Below are positions 8,429-17,081 of a stretch of DNA of 47,568 nt, in pieces. The position numbers and the translations under genes were made by a program. How positions within the stretch are numbered: position 1 is the first letter of the stretch; every line of letters starts with the position of its first letter. Source of the stretch: an uncultured Mycolicibacterium sp. (GTDB lineage: Bacteria > Actinomycetota > Actinomycetes > Mycobacteriales > Mycobacteriaceae). Where the stretch lies: the NCBI GenBank assembly GCA_945957405.1, contig CAMFLL010000008.1:1-47568 (forward strand), given 5' to 3'. The notes below the pieces were generated by a model. The model searched no databases and was not told the DNA's origin. It worked only from the letters and a program-made list of their open reading frames with translations.

Positions 8429-9709
8429 TCAGTGGGCTTCACGCAGGGACTCACGGTCACCTTCGAGTGCGGCGTTCACAATGCGTGTGCAAGCCTCGGG
8501 GGTGAGTTCTCGCGGGTTGTTTTCGACGAGCCGGCTCGCCATCAAGGACAATTTCACGACCTCGGCGACGTCGCTGTGTTGCAGCCCCAGCTCCTGGAGC
8601 GACGTGGGAATCCCCGCGTCCGCCAGCAGGGTCGCCACGGCGTCGATGCCCAGGCGTGCGGTGTGCTCGGTGGCCGACACACCGCCGCCGCGACCGGTCT
8701 CCAGAGCGCCGAGCCTGGCTGCGATGTTGGTCATCTCCGCGATGCGGACGGGCAGATTGAACTCCATCACGTACGGGAGCAGGAGCCCGACGCCTACACC
8801 GTGCGAGGTGTGCGTCATGGCGCCCACCGGATATTGAATGGCGTGGGCTGCGGCGGTGCCCGCCGTACCAAGCGCGAGGCCGCCGTAGAGAGCGGCAACC
8901 GACATGTCTTCGCGAGCCGGTTGATGAGAGCCGTCCTGAACGGCTCGCAGCATGCTGCGGCCGATCAATTCGATGCCCTGCAGAGCGCACCGATCGGTGA
9001 GCGCACCGGCCCCCACAAACACCCGGTCCACCGACAGACCGGGTTCGACGCCGCGGCGAATTGCGGTGTAGCTCTCGACGCAGTGTGTCAGTGCGTCCGC
9101 GCCGGTGGCTGCGGTCAGACCGGCCGGGCACTCCGTGGTGAGCGTGGGGTCGACAATCGCGGTGTGCGGGATGAGATATGGACTGGAAATCCCTACCTTC
9201 ATCGGTCGTGAGGAGTCGGTCAGAACAGCGACGGGAGTCACTTCCGATCCGGTACCCGATGTCGTCGGTACCGCCACGAGAGGCACGATGGCGCCCGGCA
9301 CCCGGTTCTCCCCGTAGTAGTCGGCCGGCTTACCGCCGTGGGCCAGTAGCAGTGAGGTGACTTTGGCATGATCGATGCAGCTACCACCTCCGATGCCGAG
9401 GACCACGTCAGGCGCCGTCGACCGGGCTTCCTCAACGCAGGCCCGAATGCTTTCCGTCGGAAGTTCAGCCTGGACTTGGGTGAACGCGGTGACACGAAGA
9501 CCGCGGTCGCGCAGGCCGTCGCACAGTTCGGTGAAGATCCGCTCGCCCGCCATCCGAGTATCCGTGCACACCAGCACCGAGGAACCCAGATCACCTACCG
9601 CAGCCGGGATTCCGAGTCGCTCATGGGCACCCACCACCAATACTCGCGGTCCGCGGAGGACGCCCGAGAATCCCCGGATATCCGTCGTAGCCCCAGTTGC
9701 GGTGGTCAT
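8429..9709 (-). CDS. Iron-containing alcohol dehydrogenase
   Basis: GIGGGSCIDHAKVTSLL, VPTTSGTGSEVTPVAVLTD, DALTHCVESY, THTSHGVGVGLLLPYVMEFN. Confidence 0.92.
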   Translation of the reverse strand: MTTATGATTDIRGFSGVLRGPRVLVVGAHERLGIPAAVGDLGSSVLVCTDTRMAGERIFTELCDGLRDRGLRVTAFTQVQAELPTESIRACVEEARSTAPDVVLGIGGGSCIDHAKVTSLLLAHGGKPADYYGENRVPGAIVPLVAVPTTSGTGSEVTPVAVLTDSSRPMKVGISSPYLIPHTAIVDPTLTTECPAGLTAATGADALTHCVESYTAIRRGVEPGLSVDRVFVGAGALTDRCALQGIELIGRSMLRAVQDGSHQPAREDMSVAALYGGLALGTAGTAAAHAIQYPVGAMTHTSHGVGVGLLLPYVMEFNLPVRIAEMTNIAARLGALETGRGGGVSATEHTARLGIDAVATLLADAGIPTSLQELGLQHSDVAEVVKLSLMASRLVENNPRELTPEACTRIVNAALEGDRESLREAH

Positions 9710-10725
9710 CGCGTTGCCTCCTCGACCCCGCAGTCGAGCGGGTAGTTTGCCAGTTCATTGAGTTCGGTTAGCGTTCTCTCGGCGATTTCGAACCCATCGC
9801 GGTCAATCTGTTCTCGCCGGCGCGTCGAGCGGTCACCGGGCACGCTGACAGGGTGATCCGGATGCTGCGCCGGTGAGTCGCGGACTTCCTGCAGGTACTG
9901 GCTGACAACGTCGACAATGGCCGGGGCGCTCGTCATGCCGGCGTCGTCCAACTCCGGGCAGTCGATCACCACGAAAAGGTCACCTTTCGTGCTGTGGTGC
10001 TCGACGTCGAGTGTGCCCCTGACCGCTGTGCCCAGTGCTGTACCGGTCACCGTCGCGATGAGCACCTCGAGTGCCAGACCCAGCGCGTAGCCCTTCGGGC
10101 CGCCGAAGGGAGCGATCGACCCCTTCCTGGCGGCCGCCGCATCCGTCGTTGGCTCGCCCCTTTCGTCAAGGGCCCAGCCCTCGGGTATCGGCACCTGCCG
10201 ACGCGCATGGTCGACGACCTTGCCCATCGACACGACACCGGTAGACATGTCGATGACAAGCGGGTGCGGAGTGGCAGGGACGCCGATGGCAAGTGGATTA
10301 GTCCCCAGCATGGCCGCGCGCCCGCCCCACGGGTGGACGAGGGCTTCGCTGGTACAGGTGGCGATCACACACTGGCCGCGTAGAGCGATCCGCTCGGCAT
10401 AGGGCGCGAGCATGCCGAGATGGCTCGTCCGACGCAGGGCAGCTACGGCGATACCAGTCTGTCTTGCGCATTCGGATGCTGCCTCAAGGGCTCTGTTAGC
10501 GACGACGGGACCCAGACCATTGCAACCGTCTACGGACAAAAATGCCGAGCGGGGCCAGCGATGGCGTCCTGCTGTGGTGGGGTCGATGAGCCCGGCGCGG
10601 ATCCGGGAGATGAGCGTCGGAAGGCGCAAGAGACCGTGCGACGGATGGCCACCGAGCTCACCGAAAATTAGCAGGTCAGCCTGCGCCTGAGCGAATTCAG
10701 TTGGTGTTCCAGCGTTTTGCAACAC
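9706..10725 (-). CDS. Malate/(S)-lactate dehydrogenase-type (Ldh2 family) oxidoreductase; true 5' end uncertain
   Basis: GELGGHPSHGLLRLP, GLGPVVANRALEAASECARQTGIAVAALRRTSHLGMLAPYAERIA, AMLGTNPLAIGVPA, VIDMSTGVVSMGKV, GPKGYALGLALEVL. The only canonical in-frame start is GTG 10725, which truncates the N-terminal helix. Stop overlaps the Fe-ADH start (ATGA). Confidence 0.88.
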   Translation of the reverse strand: MLQNAGTPTEFAQAQADLLIFGELGGHPSHGLLRLPTLISRIRAGLIDPTTAGRHRWPRSAFLSVDGCNGLGPVVANRALEAASECARQTGIAVAALRRTSHLGMLAPYAERIALRGQCVIATCTSEALVHPWGGRAAMLGTNPLAIGVPATPHPLVIDMSTGVVSMGKVVDHARRQVPIPEGWALDERGEPTTDAAAARKGSIAPFGGPKGYALGLALEVLIATVTGTALGTAVRGTLDVEHHSTKGDLFVVIDCPELDDAGMTSAPAIVDVVSQYLQEVRDSPAQHPDHPVSVPGDRSTRRREQIDRDGFEIAERTLTELNELANYPLDCGVEEATR

Positions 10726-10754
10726 TCGGATCGCGAGTGCCCGCGCCTCTGCGA

Positions 10755-10766
10755 CTTGTATACGAG
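10755..10766. promoter_or_regulatory. Candidate GntR operator CTTGTATACGAG
   Basis: 12-bp palindrome with one mismatched pair (CTYGTATACRAG) between ldh2-like gene and divergent FadR-type GntR; followed by TATAAT at 10794-10799 on the + strand. Confidence 0.4.
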
Positions 10767-10845
10767 TGATGAGCCCTCCCGGATCAAATACGATATAATT
10801 GCCCAGTCTGATGCCCGATTCTGCTGTCTGTCAAGGGGACTCGAT

Positions 10846-11550
10846 ATGGAACTGCCGCCCGAACGCCGCACGGGGAAGGTGTCAGCAGCCGAAGCTGTGG
10901 TGTCACTCGCTGAGCTTCCGACAGCGGACGGCGTTTATCGCGAACTGCTCAGTCGCTTGGTCAACCGGACAATTGCACCCGGGGACAAGATCAGCATCGA
11001 CGGAACCAGCCGCGAATTGGGCGTGTCGCAGACCCCTATCCGCGAAGCGCTCGTGCGGCTCGCCTCGGAGCGTATGGTGACCCGCGTCCACTTATCCGGT
11101 TTCCGAGCCGCTCCGTTGCTGACCAGCGAAGAGTTCGAGAAACTCTTCGAGATGAGACTGCTCGTCGAACCATACCTCGCCGAACTTGCAGCCACCCGGC
11201 ACACAGTTGAACAGGCCGAACGGATGAATGAGCTGGTCGAACAAATGCGCCTGCTCGGAGCGAAGATAGGCCGCACCACCTACGGCGAGTTTGCCAGTGA
11301 GGACGCGTGGCTGCACGATCTCATCGCCGAGGCCGCGGACAGCCCGCCATTGCGAAACTCGCTGTTACAACTGCACGCGCACGTCCATGTGTTCCGCCTG
11401 CGCTATGACGCGCGCGTACCACTCGATGCCCTGGATGAGCATGACGACGTGCTCTCGGCGATCGTCGAACGCCGGCCGACCGCTGCATCTGGAGCTATGC
11501 GAGAGCATCTGCGGGCATCACGTGCGCGGTTGTCGAAGGCGTTTGACTGA
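10846..11550 (+). CDS. GntR-family regulator (FadR/FCD type)
   Basis: VYRELLSRLVNRTIAPGDKISIDGTSRELGVSQTPIREALVRLASERMV wHTH; FCD domain FEMRLLVEPYLAELAA...EDAWLHDLIAEAADSPPL...EHDDVLSAIVERRPTAASGAMREHL. Confidence 0.92.
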   Translation: MELPPERRTGKVSAAEAVVSLAELPTADGVYRELLSRLVNRTIAPGDKISIDGTSRELGVSQTPIREALVRLASERMVTRVHLSGFRAAPLLTSEEFEKLFEMRLLVEPYLAELAATRHTVEQAERMNELVEQMRLLGAKIGRTTYGEFASEDAWLHDLIAEAADSPPLRNSLLQLHAHVHVFRLRYDARVPLDALDEHDDVLSAIVERRPTAASGAMREHLRASRARLSKAFD

Positions 11551-11660
11551 GGACCGCTATCCGACTGTGCTCGGGTTCTAAGCGAATTATCTTCGCGTGC
11601 TGATGATTCCGGTCGCGTGTTGACGAGTGCCCGGAATCTTGAATCACGCCCTTGTGACTC

Positions 11661-11689
11661 TTGACACAACAAGAATGGAAGCGTTAGAT
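11661..11689 (+). promoter_or_regulatory. Possible promoter for tctC: TTGACA N17 TTAGAT
   Basis: TTGACA (11661-11666), 17-bp spacer, weak -10 TTAGAT (11684-11689); operator-like palindrome immediately downstream. Confidence 0.4.
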
Positions 11690-11695
11690 CCATTA

Positions 11696-11724
11696 TCGGA
11701 ATACAAATTCCGCATTGCGTAACA
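11696..11724 (+). promoter_or_regulatory. Candidate IclR operator TCGGAATACAAATTCCGCATTGCGTAACA
   Basis: CGGAAT-N4-ATTCCG perfect inverted repeat overlapping TTCCGCA-T-TGCGTAA; near-identical to 537-565 (reverse strand). Confidence 0.6.
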
Positions 11725-11789
11725 AGCTCGATAGCTGGGACCGCGACAGCGGTCCTGTTTCAGTCACAAGACGTGGAGAGGTCAAAGCA

Positions 11790-12818
11790 ATGAAGCTTTG
11801 CGGCAGGACCACAGGTCTACCGCGCGCCCGCTCGACTCGGATACTCGTGGCGGTCGCCTCAGTCGTTGCATTTGCGCTCGCCGCGTGCGCTCCGACTTCG
11901 ACCGGCGGGAATTCCGGGCAGGCTAGTGATGCAGCATGGGAGCCAACCCGACCGGTGACGTTTGTCGTAGCGACCGGTGTCGGCGGCGGAGGAGATCTGT
12001 TCGGCCGGGCAGCAGCCCAAGGCATCAGCACAGCGGACCCAAAGGCGAAGATCGCAGTCGAAAATCACACCGGCGGTGACGAAGTCGTCGGTGTCAGCTA
12101 CGCGCTGTCGCACAAAGACGATCCGTACTACATGTTCGTCGCCAACAGCTCACTATTGCTCCAGCCCTACAGCATCAAGCCGCCGCCGGACTATTCGTGG
12201 GAGAGCTTCACACCCGTGGCTGAACTGGCCGAAGACCAGCAGGTACTCGTGGTACCGGCGAACTCGCCGTACAACAGCCTCACAGATCTGCTCGACGCGG
12301 CGAAGAACCAGAAGCTGCGAATCGCCGTGACCTCTGCGACAGGCACCGACAACGCAGTGGCACGACTGCTGGAGAAGAACCAGAACGTCGAGTTCCAGCA
12401 TGTGATTCTCGAATCTGGGGCGTCCGGAGTAGCAGGTATGTTGGCCGGCAACGTCGACTTCTCGATCCTGAATCCGTCCGAGGCCAAAGGTCAGATCGAC
12501 GCCAAAACCCTACGGCCCCTGGCAGTCTTCTCCGATAAGCGGTACGACGCCGGCACCGGGCTGGAGAACATCCCGACCGCCAAGGAACAAGGTGTGGATG
12601 TGGTCTTCGTTCAATTTCGTGGTCTGATGGCGCCGGGCAAGATCACCGACCAGCAGCTCGCTTACTGGGCCAAGGTCTCCGAAGACTGGACCAAGACTCA
12701 GGACTACCAGGACTACATCAAGAACAACTCGCTGCAGCCAGCTTTCCGCACCGGTTCGGAATTCGCGGATCTGCTGAAGTCGCAGTCGGATACGTTCAAG
12801 GAGACGTTCAGTGACTGA
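11790..12818 (+). CDS. tctC: Tripartite tricarboxylate transporter substrate-binding lipoprotein (TctC/Bug family)
   Basis: Signal peptide with lipobox (FALAAC); RPVTFVVATGVGGGGDLFGRAAAQGI, AVTSATGTDNAVARLL, ESGASGVAGMLAGNVDFSI. Confidence 0.9.
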   Translation: MKLCGRTTGLPRARSTRILVAVASVVAFALAACAPTSTGGNSGQASDAAWEPTRPVTFVVATGVGGGGDLFGRAAAQGISTADPKAKIAVENHTGGDEVVGVSYALSHKDDPYYMFVANSSLLLQPYSIKPPPDYSWESFTPVAELAEDQQVLVVPANSPYNSLTDLLDAAKNQKLRIAVTSATGTDNAVARLLEKNQNVEFQHVILESGASGVAGMLAGNVDFSILNPSEAKGQIDAKTLRPLAVFSDKRYDAGTGLENIPTAKEQGVDVVFVQFRGLMAPGKITDQQLAYWAKVSEDWTKTQDYQDYIKNNSLQPAFRTGSEFADLLKSQSDTFKETFSD

Positions 12819-13410
12819 CCCGTCAGCCGATGCGTCGGCGGCCATCCGGGAACGCGAACCGCGTTTCCGGCGTGGCTTGCCGTCGGTTGTCACGGGCGAT
12901 CGAATCTTTGCCGTCGGGCTGCTGATCGTCGGTGTGATCGCCGTGGTGCAGGGGCTCGGCTACGGCTTCATCCGGCCCGACGGAATCATCGGACCTGGCT
13001 TCACGCCGATTGTCTTCGGAGTGATCTTATTGTTCTGCACGGTGATGGTTCTGCTGCGCTCGTTCCGTGATCCGGGCGAGAAGCCGGTCTCACTGATCGA
13101 GTCCCTGGCGGAGCAGACCATGCTTGAGGCCCAGGATGATGTGGCGCCAACCGACCGTGCTGGTAGCGAGCGGTCGGCGCTGTTAGTCGCCGTCGGTATC
13201 GGCATCGCGTTGTGGCTAGCAGGGTGGATCGGACTTATCCCCGCACTATCCGTCCTGGTCTTCGCGATCCTACGATGGATCGAGAAAGAGTCCTGGATCA
13301 AGTCGATCCTGATCTCGCTGCTTCTCGGCGTCGCGGCGTGGCTCATCTTCACTTACTTCCTGCAGGTGCCGTTGGATTTCGGCGTCATCAGCCTCTACTG
13401 GCACATCTGA
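12811..13410 (+). CDS. tctB: Tripartite tricarboxylate transporter TctB-family small membrane protein
   Basis: GTG start overlapping tctC stop; four hydrophobic segments, position between tctC and tctA. Confidence 0.85.
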   Translation: MTDPSADASAAIREREPRFRRGLPSVVTGDRIFAVGLLIVGVIAVVQGLGYGFIRPDGIIGPGFTPIVFGVILLFCTVMVLLRSFRDPGEKPVSLIESLAEQTMLEAQDDVAPTDRAGSERSALLVAVGIGIALWLAGWIGLIPALSVLVFAILRWIEKESWIKSILISLLLGVAAWLIFTYFLQVPLDFGVISLYWHI

Positions 13411-13465
13411 CGTGCCGAGCCGGCCACCGATTCGGCATCCATAACTAGAGATTTGGCGTTTCTAC

Positions 13466-15148
13466 ATGGAACTGTTGACCCATATCGCCACCGGTTTTGG
13501 CGACGCATTCACGCCGCTGAACCTCTTTTACTGTTTCCTCGGCGTCATCATGGGGACCCTGGTCGGCATCCTGCCGGGCCTAGGGCCGGCAACCGCGATC
13601 GCACTGCTGCTTCCGCTCACCCTCGGGCTGCAGCCGTTGCCCGCCCTGATCATGCTGGCCGGGATCTACTACGGCAGTATGCACGGCGGTATCATCACCG
13701 CGGTTCTAATTGCCACCCCGGGTGAATCCTCGGCAGTAGTCACGGTAATGGATGGCCACACACTAGCCCGAATGGGTAGGGCGGGGCCAGTTTTGGCGAT
13801 GAGCGCGCTGGCCAGCTTCTTAGCCGGCACGCTCACCATTCCGTTTGTGATGATATTCGTGCAGGTGCTCGGCACGATCAGCCTGCACTTCGGGCCGCCG
13901 GAGATCACGGTGATCATCCTGTTCGGCCTTGTCGGTGTCGCCGGGTTCGTCGGCAAGAATCGCTTCAAGGGTTACGCCATGGCAGCGGCCGGACTCCTGA
14001 TTGCCGCCGTTGGGCTAGATACCGGCACCGGCACACCGCGTTTCACGTTCGGTATCACCGATATGTATGGCGGGATCGATTTCCTCTACGCGGTGATCGG
14101 TCTCTTCGCGCTCGGCGAGGTCTTGCATTCGATCGGTGTCGGACAGCCCAATCCGATTCGGACCCGGCTGCGCGACATGGTGATCACGATGGACGACTGG
14201 CGGCATTCCCGGTTACCGATTCTGCGCGGGGGCTTCCTCGGCCTGTTCCTGGGTATGATGCCAGGCGCTGGGGCCACGGTCTCGTCTTTCTTGGCCTATG
14301 ACATGGAGCGAAGGATCAGCGCGCGCAAAGGCCGGGTGCTGGGTACCGGCATGATCGAAGGGGTTTGTGGGCCCCAAGCCGCTGACAATGCCGCGGTCAA
14401 CGGAGCGTTTGTACCGACGCTGTCTCTTGGTATTCCGGGTTCCGCGGCGACCGCAATCGTGCTCGGCGGCATGCTGTTACACGGCATTCAGCCGGGTCCG
14501 CTGCTGATGACCACAGAGCCTCGGCTGGTGTGGGGTCTGTTGGCGTCGTTCTACATCGGCAATCTGATGTTGGTGCTGATCAACGTGCCGCTGGCTCCGC
14601 TGTTCGCGTCGATTCTGCGCGTCAAGTACTCCTACATGTATCCGGCGATCATTGTGTTGTGTTTCATTGGGGCGTTTTCGGTCGACAACCACATGACCGG
14701 TGTGTGGCTGGCTTTCATCTTCGGAATCGTAGGTTGGTTCGCCGTCAAGTATGATTACCCTTTGGCGCCAATGATTCTCGGCGTGATCCTCGGTAGTCCT
14801 TTCGAACGTTCAATCGTTCAGAGTTCCGAGATCGGTCGCGGTAGCTTGACTGTCTATCTCCACCATCCGATCGCTATGGCGTTGCTTGCCGTCGTGGTGG
14901 CGATGGTGGTGCTCCCGACGGTGATCTCCCGACTACGACGCAGGGCAGGCAAGGCGCCGATCACCGAGCTGGTTGTCTCGCCGGATGTCGCTGCGGCGCA
15001 GTCATCGTCGATCGAGAACGAGGATGGGACCACCGAACCAAGCAAGTCTGGGGCACGTCTCCGCGGCACCGATTCGGAGCGGCCCGCCCCAACTGAGAAA
15101 GGAGATGACGCCCCGCTCACAACCAGGGGGCAGTTTGGGAAGAAATAG
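13466..15148 (+). CDS. tctA: Tripartite tricarboxylate transporter TctA-family permease
   Basis: GVIMGTLVGILPGLGPATAIALLLPLT, MHGGIITAVLIATPGESSAVVTVMDGHTLARMGRAGPVLAMSALASFLAGTL, GVCGPQAADNAAVNGAFVPTLSLGIPGSAATAIVLGGMLLHGIQPGP. Confidence 0.95.
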   Translation: MELLTHIATGFGDAFTPLNLFYCFLGVIMGTLVGILPGLGPATAIALLLPLTLGLQPLPALIMLAGIYYGSMHGGIITAVLIATPGESSAVVTVMDGHTLARMGRAGPVLAMSALASFLAGTLTIPFVMIFVQVLGTISLHFGPPEITVIILFGLVGVAGFVGKNRFKGYAMAAAGLLIAAVGLDTGTGTPRFTFGITDMYGGIDFLYAVIGLFALGEVLHSIGVGQPNPIRTRLRDMVITMDDWRHSRLPILRGGFLGLFLGMMPGAGATVSSFLAYDMERRISARKGRVLGTGMIEGVCGPQAADNAAVNGAFVPTLSLGIPGSAATAIVLGGMLLHGIQPGPLLMTTEPRLVWGLLASFYIGNLMLVLINVPLAPLFASILRVKYSYMYPAIIVLCFIGAFSVDNHMTGVWLAFIFGIVGWFAVKYDYPLAPMILGVILGSPFERSIVQSSEIGRGSLTVYLHHPIAMALLAVVVAMVVLPTVISRLRRRAGKAPITELVVSPDVAAAQSSSIENEDGTTEPSKSGARLRGTDSERPAPTEKGDDAPLTTRGQFGKK

Positions 15149-15214
15149 ACACGAGGACCCGCGGGAGGCCAGTCCAGCGGCCATTCAACACAGCGCAGAT
15201 ACAAGGAGAATGCT

Positions 15215-16384
15215 TTGAAGATCACCAAAATCGACACGCACATCGTGTCGGTACCACTGGCGAATCCCTGGGAGATGGGAATCGGGACCGCTTACCGGCG
15301 CGATGAGCTGCTCGTGCTGGTCCACACCGATGAAGGCCTGACCGGTCTCGGCTCGGCTTACCATGCTCATGCCGCGCAAGCAGTCAAAGGCATCATCGAC
15401 TACAAGGTGGCGCCGGTTGTCCTCGGCGAGGATCCACTTGCCATTCAGCAGATTTGGGAAAAGCTCTTCTACAGCACCGTCTACATCGGCTCCGCCGGGG
15501 TGCAGGCCCTGGCGGGCGTCGATATCGCGCTCTGGGACATTCTGGGCAAGGTCACCGGACAGCCGATCGCAACGTTGATCGGTGGCGGTGGCGTTGAGAA
15601 GATGGCGGCCTACGTCGGCTGCATGAGCATGGGCCACAAACCACTGCCCGACTTGCAAAAAGAGGCCCAGGGTTATGTTGCCGAGGGCTATAAGGCGATC
15701 AAGGTGCGCGGCGGCGCCGGCATCCGGACCGACCTGGAGGCGATGGCGGCCGTACGGGAAGCGGTCGGACCCGACATCGACCTGATGATCGACGTCAACG
15801 CCCGCTACAGCTGGGCCGAAGCCGTTGAGGTGTCAAAGAAGCTGCAGGCGCTCGACGCGTTCTGGCTGGAAGATCCGTTCGATTTCAGCATCCCCAACCA
15901 CCATGACGACGTGGGCAAGTTGCGCGGCTTCGGACTGACGCCCCTCGCATCTGGTGGGAACGTCTACAGCCGGTTCGACTACCGCAATCTGATCAGCAGC
16001 GGCGGCGTGGATTTCATCACGCCCGACGCGGTCAAGGCCGGTGGCATCTCCGAGTCCTTGAAGATTGCCACGTTGGCCAGCGCGTACGACGTCCAGGTGG
16101 CGTTGCACACGCTCAACGGACTGGGGCAGGTCGCCAACGTGCACTTGGCTGCGGGTATCCCGGCCCACGTACGTGGTTACGTCGAGTGGGATCCGACGTC
16201 GCCCAACGAAATGCGTGACCAGATGCTCAAGACGCCGATCAAGGTCGAGAACGGCGATCTGTACGTTCCGACCGGACCGGGCTTGGGCACTGAGCTCGAC
16301 ATGGACTTCGTCAAGGAGTACGAGCTCAAAGAAGGTGGCGTCGAGATCGCGGGCAAGCCGCGCGGGCGTCGCTGGAACAGCTGA
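15215..16384 (+). CDS. Enolase-superfamily (mandelate racemase/muconate lactonizing) protein
   Basis: TTG start preceded by AAGGAG; GVQALAGVDIALWDILGKVTGQPIATLIGG, YKAIKVRGGAGIRTDLEAMAAVREAVGPDIDLMIDVNARYSWAEA, FWLEDPF, TPDAVKAGGISESLKIA, ALHTLNGLGQVANVHLAAG. Confidence 0.92.
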   Translation: MKITKIDTHIVSVPLANPWEMGIGTAYRRDELLVLVHTDEGLTGLGSAYHAHAAQAVKGIIDYKVAPVVLGEDPLAIQQIWEKLFYSTVYIGSAGVQALAGVDIALWDILGKVTGQPIATLIGGGGVEKMAAYVGCMSMGHKPLPDLQKEAQGYVAEGYKAIKVRGGAGIRTDLEAMAAVREAVGPDIDLMIDVNARYSWAEAVEVSKKLQALDAFWLEDPFDFSIPNHHDDVGKLRGFGLTPLASGGNVYSRFDYRNLISSGGVDFITPDAVKAGGISESLKIATLASAYDVQVALHTLNGLGQVANVHLAAGIPAHVRGYVEWDPTSPNEMRDQMLKTPIKVENGDLYVPTGPGLGTELDMDFVKEYELKEGGVEIAGKPRGRRWNS

Positions 16385-16404
16385 TAGACCTCTTACGCGG
16401 TGTT

Positions 16405-16440
16405 CCGGTCCGGCATGCAGCCTCCTGCATGCCGGACCGG
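16405..16440. terminator. Perfect 16-bp stem hairpin CCGGTCCGGCATGCAG-cctc-CTGCATGCCGGACCGG, probable terminator
   Basis: 16/16 complementary arms with 4-nt loop, 21 bp after the stop codon of the last gene of the tct operon and facing a convergent gene; no U-tract. Confidence 0.8.
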
Positions 16441-16655
16441 CATCAGTTTGGGCTCGCTTGCCACTTGTGCTGACCGCTGTCGGAGAATGCGCTCAAACGA
16501 AGCCGTGCAGAGGTTTTCGAGCCGTACAGCAGCGGTCGAGTACGGGATGCTTGCTGGCAGAGGTCCGGCCGCGTCACTATGCTCGATTGGAGGCATTTTC
16601 AGCGGCAACTGTAGCGTGAGCGTGGCGTCGCAGATTGGAGGGGAGCGCCCGCGGA

Positions 16656-17081
16656 TCAGACCAGCTCGAACCGCGGAATCACGAAGTCTGCGTCAATGCG
16701 CTCGAACACGACTTGCACCGCGTCGCCCACCTTGGCATGTTTGCCGTCCTTCTCGACGACGTTGCTGAACATGCGGGGCCCCTCGTCGAGTTGGACGAGC
16801 ACCACGTTGTACGGCACCTCGGTGGCGAACGCCGGGTGATAGACCTGGTGAACGACGATGTAGGAATACACAGTTCCGCGGCCGCTGACGGTTTCCCACG
16901 CCCATTCCTCAGCCAGACACCGGGAACAGATCAGGCTCACGGGGTAGCGCAGGTGACTGCAACCAGAGCAGCGCTGCAACTCAAGCCGGCCCTCGGCGGC
17001 TGCCTCCCAGAACGGGCGGTTGAGGTCGTCGATCACGGGTCGCGGCCGAGCGGTCGGATCAGCGGCGAGTTGGTCGGTCAT
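16656..17081 (-). CDS. DUF35/OB-fold zinc-ribbon acyl-CoA-associated protein
   Basis: CSGCSHLRYPVSLICSRC rubredoxin-like zinc ribbon then OB-fold (GRGTVYSYIVVHQVYHPAFATEVPYNVVLVQLDEGPRMFSNV). Confidence 0.9.
   Translation of the reverse strand: MTDQLAADPTARPRPVIDDLNRPFWEAAAEGRLELQRCSGCSHLRYPVSLICSRCLAEEWAWETVSGRGTVYSYIVVHQVYHPAFATEVPYNVVLVQLDEGPRMFSNVVEKDGKHAKVGDAVQVVFERIDADFVIPRFELV

Noticed and set aside
8219-9211. 330-aa + strand ORF antisense to ALDH/Fe-ADH
   Set aside because: Opposes two clearly homologous genes; composition (Arg/Gly/His-rich, no motif) is typical of an antisense open frame in high-GC DNA.
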